A stretch of 64,000 nucleotides of DNA from UBA2883 sp964017965 (lineage in GTDB: Bacteria; Cyanobacteriota; Vampirovibrionia; Gastranaerophilales; Gastranaerophilaceae), in NCBI GenBank assembly GCA_964017965.1, contig CAXHNV010000003.1, forward strand, positions 124,001-188,000, read 5' to 3'. How positions within the stretch are numbered: the stretch's first letter is position 1; the number at the start of each line of letters is the position of its first letter. Shown one piece after another: positions 58,988-64,000 of this stretch. Below the pieces are notes generated by a model. It worked only from the letters and a program-made list of their open reading frames with translations, made no database searches and was not told the DNA's origin. The position numbers and the translations under genes are program-made.

Positions 58988-60880
58988 ATGAACAAAAGTC
59001 AATCAGTAGGTATGTATATTGTTTTAGGGATAATGGTTTTAGCCTTTGTTTCTACTTTAATGGCAGGTCCTACAATACAGAGTCGTGAAGTAACATATAC
59101 AGAGTTTGTTAAGTTGGTTCAAAAAGGTGAAATTCAATCTGCTGAAATAGATAGAGACACAGTTATTGCTGTTCCTGTAACTCAGCCAAAACAACCTGCT
59201 CAAACCTCTCAGTCTAAAATGTTAGAATCGCTTGTTGGCACTCAGCCAGCGGTTAAAATTCAGTATAAAGCTGATATCCCTTCGGGAGCTTCTATTAGTT
59301 TAATGAATGAGCTTGAAAAAGCTAATGTTAATATCAAAGCTAAAAAACCTAGCGAATCTTCTCAACTGCTCGGAATTTTAGGTTCTGTTATATTACCATT
59401 GTTATTTGTAGTATTTCTCATTGTGATGATAAAAAGCATTCAATCAGGCGGTGCTCAAGCGATGTCTTTCGGTAAAAGCAAAGCCAAAATGCTTTTAGAC
59501 AGCAAGGTAAAGACTAAGTTTGAAGATGTTGCAGGTATTGATGAAGAGAAAAAAGAGTTAGAAGAAATTGTTGATTTCTTAAAACATAGTGAAAAATATA
59601 TCAAATTAGGTGCAAAAATACCTAAGGGTGTACTTTTAGTAGGTGCTCCCGGAACTGGTAAAACGCTTATGGCAAAGGCTGTTGCAGGTGAAGCAGGTGT
59701 TCCGTTCTTTTCTATCAGCGGTTCTGACTTCGTAGAAATGTTTGTCGGGGTTGGTGCAAGCCGTGTAAGAGATTTGTTTGAACAGGCTAAAAAACATCAG
59801 CCTTGTATTATATTTATTGATGAGATTGATGCTGTAGGTCGTCAGCGTGGTGCCGGTCTTGGCGGCGGTCACGACGAAAGAGAACAAACTCTTAACCAGT
59901 TGCTTGTTGAAATGGACGGGTTCGATAAGAATACAAATATTATCGTAATTGCTGCTACAAACAGACCTGATATCCTTGATAATGCGCTTTTAAGACCCGG
60001 CAGATTTGATAGACAGATTGTTATTAATAAACCGGATGTATTGGGCAGAGAAAAGATTTTGAATGTTCATGCTAAAAATAAACCGTTGGCAGAAGAAGTT
60101 GATTTGAAAGTGCTTGCTAAACGTACTCCGGGATTTACGGGTGCGGATTTACAAAACCTTTTGAACGAGGCTGCACTTTTAGCTGCACGTCATAACAAAT
60201 CAAAAATTGAAATGCCCGATTTGGAAGAAGCTATCGATAAGATTATGGCAGGACCTGAGAAGAAAAGCAGAATTATTTCTGATGAAGAGAAAGAAAACAC
60301 AGCTTATCACGAAGTAGGTCATGCTTTGCTTGCTAAGCTATTAAAGGGCTGTGACCCACTACATAAAGTATCTATTATCCCTAGAGGTATGGCGCTCGGG
60401 GTTACTATGACATTGCCTGAGAAGGATTATTTAACAATGAAAAAATCTCAATTGTTAGATAGAATTACAATGACTTTAGGCGGAAGAGTAGCGGAAGAGC
60501 TTATTTATGGCCCTGAATCAGTTACTACAGGCGCGTCTAATGATTTGGAAAAAGTTTCAAATCTTGCTCGTAAAATGGTTACTTCTTACGGTATGAGTGA
60601 AAAAATGGGTAACTTGACTTACGGTAAATCTGAAGAGCACGTGTTTATGGGCAGAGATTTCGGACATAACAGAGATTTCTCGGAAGAGATTGCAGCTGAT
60701 ATCGACAGGGAAGTTAAGAAGATTGTTGATGAGCGTTACAATGTTGCAAGAGAATTGCTTTCTTCAAACAGAGATATGTTAGAATTTATCTCTAAGGCTC
60801 TTTTGGATAGAGAAACACTTGACGAGAAAGAGTTTGACGAGTTGATGGACGTTGTTTATCAAAAGAGAAATGAGGGCTAA
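58988..60880 (+). CDS. ftsH: ATP-dependent zinc metalloprotease FtsH
   Basis: FtsH is the membrane-anchored AAA+ protease that degrades membrane and regulatory proteins. The 630-residue protein has two transmembrane helices (about 9-29 and 127-150), with a periplasmic domain between. The AAA domain has Walker A GAPGTGKT, Walker B IIFIDEIDAVG, the pore region FVEMFVGVGASRV, and the second region of homology TNRPDILDNALLRPGRFDR. The zinc motif HEVGH in TAYHEVGHALLAKLL precedes the C-terminal peptidase helices. It is followed six bases later by a small membrane gene, likely cotranscribed. Confidence 0.97.
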   Translation: MNKSQSVGMYIVLGIMVLAFVSTLMAGPTIQSREVTYTEFVKLVQKGEIQSAEIDRDTVIAVPVTQPKQPAQTSQSKMLESLVGTQPAVKIQYKADIPSGASISLMNELEKANVNIKAKKPSESSQLLGILGSVILPLLFVVFLIVMIKSIQSGGAQAMSFGKSKAKMLLDSKVKTKFEDVAGIDEEKKELEEIVDFLKHSEKYIKLGAKIPKGVLLVGAPGTGKTLMAKAVAGEAGVPFFSISGSDFVEMFVGVGASRVRDLFEQAKKHQPCIIFIDEIDAVGRQRGAGLGGGHDEREQTLNQLLVEMDGFDKNTNIIVIAATNRPDILDNALLRPGRFDRQIVINKPDVLGREKILNVHAKNKPLAEEVDLKVLAKRTPGFTGADLQNLLNEAALLAARHNKSKIEMPDLEEAIDKIMAGPEKKSRIISDEEKENTAYHEVGHALLAKLLKGCDPLHKVSIIPRGMALGVTMTLPEKDYLTMKKSQLLDRITMTLGGRVAEELIYGPESVTTGASNDLEKVSNLARKMVTSYGMSEKMGNLTYGKSEEHVFMGRDFGHNRDFSEEIAADIDREVKKIVDERYNVARELLSSNRDMLEFISKALLDRETLDEKEFDELMDVVYQKRNEG

Positions 60881-60885
60881 GAATT

Positions 60886-61350
60886 ATGTGTGATAAAAAT
60901 CTTATTTTTGAACAATATAGACTATATTCAGAACAGAAAGAACAATTTATAACAAGAAGTTTTGCAATTAACAGGTTCTATTTGGGCGTATCAATCTTGT
61001 TATTGGTATTGGCTGCATTTACGAAACCTGCACCGTTGATGTTTGACCTATCATTGTCAGCAGTGCTTTCTATTGTAGGGATGTGTACATCTGCTTTATG
61101 GTGGATGAATATGGATTCTTATAATATGCTTATCAAGATTAAGTTTGCAAAGGTTTTGGAAGAAATTGAAAAACAGTTACCTGTTCAACCTTATGGTGAT
61201 GAATACAAAGCTATTCAGGATTACAGAAACGATAAAAAAATGTTTTTGTTCTCTGATATCCAAAAATCATTTGCAGTTATTGTATTTATCGTATTTTTTA
61301 TAGTGTTGTTGCAAGAAATTGCACCGTTGATGTTGAAACAAATTATATAA
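60886..61350 (+). CDS. Small membrane protein, RipA-family-like
   Basis: 154 residues with three transmembrane helices: about 29-46, 54-72 and 124-146. The stretch WWMNMDSYNMLIKIKFAKVLEEIEKQLP then DEYK, with the start IFEQYRLYSEQKEQFITRSFAINRFYLG, resembles the small RipA-type membrane proteins (a Tyr-Lys/Leu-Asn region followed by a Lys-Phe-x-Val-x-x-x-Ile-Glu motif), but this is recall and not a search. Function in that group is poorly known. It is coupled with ftsH by a five-base gap. Confidence 0.55.
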   Translation: MCDKNLIFEQYRLYSEQKEQFITRSFAINRFYLGVSILLLVLAAFTKPAPLMFDLSLSAVLSIVGMCTSALWWMNMDSYNMLIKIKFAKVLEEIEKQLPVQPYGDEYKAIQDYRNDKKMFLFSDIQKSFAVIVFIVFFIVLLQEIAPLMLKQII

Positions 61351-61385
61351 AAAAAATAGTACTATCATAAAAACTATGTTTAAGG

Positions 61386-61391
61386 TATAAT
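61386..61391 (+). promoter_or_regulatory. -10 element before pnp
   Basis: TATAAT at 61386-61391, 68 bases before the pnp ATG. The leader in between contains ATTCGGCTATCGAGCAGTCGAAG, of which TTCGGCTATCGAGCAGTCGAA can partly fold (TCGA...TCGA), a possible autoregulation site as in other pnp genes; this is weak. Confidence 0.35.
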
Positions 61392-61458
61392 TTATTCTGT
61401 AAGAGAAGTATTAGAAAAGTTATTCGGCTATCGAGCAGTCGAAGAAAGAAGGAAAAAA

Positions 61459-63597
61459 ATGATACCTGAAACAAAAAAAATGCAGATTGAAATTGGCGGT
61501 AAGACAGTAACAATCGAAACCGGCAAGTATGCTCAATCTACTAATGGTAGTGTTACAGTAAGATGTGGAGACACAATGTTATTTGTTCACGCAGTAGTGA
61601 GCAAAGAACCAAGAGTTGGGATAGATTTCTTCCCATTATTGATTGATTATGAAGAAAGAATGTCTTCAATTGGTCGTATACCTGGCGGTTATAACCGTTC
61701 AGAAGGTAAAGCAAGCGATAAAGCTATTTTGGTTTCTCGTTTGATAGACAGACCAATCAGACCTCTTTTCCCAAAAGGATATAGAAACGATATTCAAATC
61801 GTAGCTCAATTATTCAGCTACGACCAAGAGAACCAACCTGATACGTTGGCTATGTTAGGTGCATCTTGTGCTTTAATGCTTTCAGGTGCTCCGTTTGAAG
61901 GTCCTATTGGTGCTGTTAGAGTTTCAAGAGATGAAGAAGGTAACTTCATCGCTAACCCTACTCACAAACAGGCTAAAGATTCTGATTTAGATATCGTAGT
62001 ATCAGGTACTCACGATAGCGTAATCATGGTTGAAGCAGGTTGTAAATTTGTTTCTGAAGACGATATTATGAACGCTGTTGAATTTGCTCAAGCAGAAATC
62101 AGAAAACAGTGCGATGCTCAGGTTGAGTTTGCAAAACAATGCGGTGTTGAAAAACAAGAGTTTGTTAACCCTTATGATACAACCGAGTTGAAAAACTTAA
62201 TCCACGAAGTTGCTTACGATATGATTTTTGATGCTTATCACAACTTCGACAGAAAGTATAGACAAGATAAACTTGAAGAAGCTAAAAAACTTGTTAAAGA
62301 AAAAGTTGAAGCTTTGCCTGAAGACCATTACATTCACCAAATTATTGAAGAAACAGGTATTGACTTTGTAGCGGAAGAATTTAAGGCTGCTGAAAAGAAA
62401 GTTATGCGTTCAATGATTTTGGAAGAAGGCGTTAGAGCTGACGGAAGAAAATCAAACGAAGTTCGTCCTATCTGGTGTGAAGTTGGTGTTATTCCAAGAG
62501 CACACGGTTCAGCTGTATTCACAAGAGGTCAAACTCAGGTATTATCTGTTGCAACATTAGCGGGTCCTGCTATGAAGCAAGAACTTGACGGTGTTGACCC
62601 TCAAACAGAAAAAACTTATATGCACAAATATATCTTCCCTGGATTCTCAGTTGGTGAAGTAAAACCTTTGAGAGGACCAGGAAGACGTGAGGTTGGTCAC
62701 GGTAATTTGGCAGAAAGAGCTAATATACCTGCACTTCCTTCATTAGAAGATTTTGGTTATACAATCAGAGTTACATCAGATGTATTAGAATCTAACGGTT
62801 CTACATCAATGGCATCAACTTGCGGTTCTTCAATGGCATTGATGAACGCAGGTGTACCTGTAAAATGTATGATTGGCGGCGTTGCAATGGGTATGATTAA
62901 AGAAGACGGTCATGAACCTGTTGTACTTACCGATATTCAAGGTATTGAAGACTTCCTCGGCGATATGGACTTCAAAGTTACCGGTAACGATGACGGTATT
63001 ACAGCGCTTCAAATGGATATGAAGGCTAAAGGTATTCCTAACGAAACATTGAGAAGAGCTTTGGGTCAAGCTAAAGAAGGCAGATTGCATATCTTAGGCG
63101 AAATGAGAAAAGCTATCACTGAACCGGGAGCTATGTCACCGTTTGCACCAAGTATTTCTACAATGACTATTCCGACAGAAGATATCGGAACAGTTATCGG
63201 ACCTGGTGGTAAACAAATCAGAGCTATTATCGAAGCTTCTGGTGCTGAAATCGATATTCAAGATAGTGGTGTAGTTACAATCACTTCTAACGATCAAGAA
63301 GGTGCTGAAATCGCTAAGAGAATGATTAAGGAACTTACTTTCAAACCTGAAGTTGGTATGGTTATGAAGGGTAAAGTTGTAAGAATTATTCCTATCGGTG
63401 CTTTCGTTGAGTTAGGCGGCGGTAAAGACGGTATGGTTCATATCTCACAAATTTGTAAAGAAAGAATCGATACTATTGAGCCACACGTAAATATCGGTGA
63501 CGAAGTTGTAGTTAAGATTATCAAGATTGACGAAAGAGGTCGTGTAAACTTGACTATCAAAGGCGTTTCTGATGAAGAAAAAGCACAATTTTGTTAA
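61459..63597 (+). CDS. pnp: Polyribonucleotide nucleotidyltransferase
   Basis: PNPase degrades RNA 3' to 5' by phosphorolysis. The 712-residue protein carries two RNase PH cores (first with MSSIGRIPGGYNRSEGKAS and RLIDRPIRPLFPKGYRN; second with FPGFSVGEVKPLRGPGRREVGHG and VLESNGSTSMASTCGSSMAL), an intervening all-helical domain, a KH domain (TEDIGTVIGPGGKQIRAI), and an S1 domain (GKVVRIIPIGAFVELGGGKDGMVHISQI). GAAGGAAAA precedes the ATG at 61459. A terminator follows the stop. All catalytic elements are present. Confidence 0.98.
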   Translation: MIPETKKMQIEIGGKTVTIETGKYAQSTNGSVTVRCGDTMLFVHAVVSKEPRVGIDFFPLLIDYEERMSSIGRIPGGYNRSEGKASDKAILVSRLIDRPIRPLFPKGYRNDIQIVAQLFSYDQENQPDTLAMLGASCALMLSGAPFEGPIGAVRVSRDEEGNFIANPTHKQAKDSDLDIVVSGTHDSVIMVEAGCKFVSEDDIMNAVEFAQAEIRKQCDAQVEFAKQCGVEKQEFVNPYDTTELKNLIHEVAYDMIFDAYHNFDRKYRQDKLEEAKKLVKEKVEALPEDHYIHQIIEETGIDFVAEEFKAAEKKVMRSMILEEGVRADGRKSNEVRPIWCEVGVIPRAHGSAVFTRGQTQVLSVATLAGPAMKQELDGVDPQTEKTYMHKYIFPGFSVGEVKPLRGPGRREVGHGNLAERANIPALPSLEDFGYTIRVTSDVLESNGSTSMASTCGSSMALMNAGVPVKCMIGGVAMGMIKEDGHEPVVLTDIQGIEDFLGDMDFKVTGNDDGITALQMDMKAKGIPNETLRRALGQAKEGRLHILGEMRKAITEPGAMSPFAPSISTMTIPTEDIGTVIGPGGKQIRAIIEASGAEIDIQDSGVVTITSNDQEGAEIAKRMIKELTFKPEVGMVMKGKVVRIIPIGAFVELGGGKDGMVHISQICKERIDTIEPHVNIGDEVVVKIIKIDERGRVNLTIKGVSDEEKAQFC

Positions 63598-63620
63598 TTA
63601 AATATTACAAAATATAAAGA

Positions 63621-63657
63621 AAACAGGCGGATCTTTAAAAATCCGCCTGTTTTTATA
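63621..63657 (+). terminator. Terminator of pnp
   Basis: AAACAGGCGGAT (63621-63632) and ATCCGCCTGTTT (63641-63652) with an eight-base loop, followed by TTATAG. Confidence 0.85.
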
Positions 63658-63707
63658 GCAAAAAATATTTTTACAAGTGTTATAAATACACGGAGGGTTA
63701 ATTGAAA

Positions 63708-64000
63708 ATGAAAATTACAAACGATTATAGTTATAGAAATTCAACATTAAACAATTCACAAACGAGAAGCATCAAAAGAATTCAACGTGTATCAACACCG
63801 CAAATGCAAAATGATTCTGTTAGTTTTACGGGTGTTGGAAAACTTGACCCGAGAAATCTGAAAAGGCTGGATAGATTTACAAAAGATATGATAGAGTATG
63901 CTGCCAGTAAACTAGAAGTAAAGCAAGAAATTGTTGACGGACTTGTTAAACGTTCTTCTAAGCCACAGAAACAGCTTTTTATTACACTAACTGAAAAGTA
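63708..64000 (+). CDS. Lineage-specific protein, 5' part
   Basis: The open frame runs from the ATG at 63708 past the window end (97 residues visible). GGAGGG lies 10 bases before the ATG, and TGT then TATAAA at 63681-63686 may be an extended -10. The N-terminus is basic and Ser/Asn-rich, followed by DSVSFTGVGKLDPRN and a helical part with LKRLDRFTKDMIEYAASKLEVKQ. The SFTG motif recalls the NFTAN of the PRTase-like protein at 39454, though the later sequence is not alike. I do not recognise the family, and the function is unknown. Confidence 0.6.
   Translation, partial: MKITNDYSYRNSTLNNSQTRSIKRIQRVSTPQMQNDSVSFTGVGKLDPRNLKRLDRFTKDMIEYAASKLEVKQEIVDGLVKRSSKPQKQLFITLTEK

Overview
The window is a gene-dense, AT-rich stretch of bacterial chromosome. 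Gene content fits a fermentative or anaerobic diderm of the non-photosynthetic cyanobacterial sister lineage (Vampirovibrionia/Melainabacteria, most like the gut order Gastranaerophilales). Supporting this are an LptF/LptG-type lipopolysaccharide exporter permease (an outer membrane), DapF (meso-DAP), an oxygen-defence set typical of anaerobes (desulfoferrodoxin, rubrerythrin, ferritin), the GltX plus GatB route to Gln-tRNA, ThyX, and several families that I associate with Gastranaerophilales but cannot name. The lineage call is inference from content, not from a phylogeny. I see no insertion sequence, prophage, CRISPR array or rRNA operon.

Layout. 1-5.4 kb: the end of gatB, an unknown protein, an ftsL-like gene with rsmH, and ligA. 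5.4-5.9 kb: tRNA-Thr(UGU), tRNA-Thr(GGU) and tRNA-Tyr(GUA), followed by a palindromic element that re-uses the 3' part of the tRNA-Tyr gene. 5.9-12.4 kb (minus strand): a HelD-type helicase, DedA, a GH57/DUF3536 protein and a small exported protein. 12.5-16.3 kb: mazG, an isochorismatase-like hydrolase, a sigma-70 factor and pgk. 16.4-17.7 kb: an unrecognised protein with a calpain-like Gln-Cys-His-Asn arrangement. 17.7-26.3 kb: mtnA, lptF, rarA, a vWA protein and adk-map-aroE. 26.3-30.6 kb: dapF, rpsF-ssb-rpsR and gltX. 30.7-35.4 kb: a CcdA/thioredoxin pair and several small or lineage-specific genes, including a TPR protein.

35.4-53.7 kb is the most unusual part. It holds ftsZ, two large proteins (36794-38740 and 51340-53691) with nearly identical ends and unrelated middles, a tandem pair of phosphoribosyltransferase-like proteins (39454-42988, the second frameshifted near its 3' end), the complete scpB-scpA-smc condensin operon, a sodium:amino-acid symporter, and ferritin plus rubrerythrin. 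53.8-64 kb returns to housekeeping (rqcH, thyX, rpmE, ftsH, pnp), with desulfoferrodoxin, a YkgJ-like cysteine protein, a degenerate histidine phosphatase and a secreted cysteine-rich peptide between them. The window ends inside another lineage-specific gene.

Most transcription units end in clear intrinsic terminators. Several begin at an extended -10 promoter of the form TATGnTATAAT, and one of these appears to give a leaderless mRNA. The best candidates for undescribed biology are the constant-ends/variable-middle protein pair, the PRTase-like tandem pair, the calpain-like protein, and the tRNA-Tyr-derived palindromic element.
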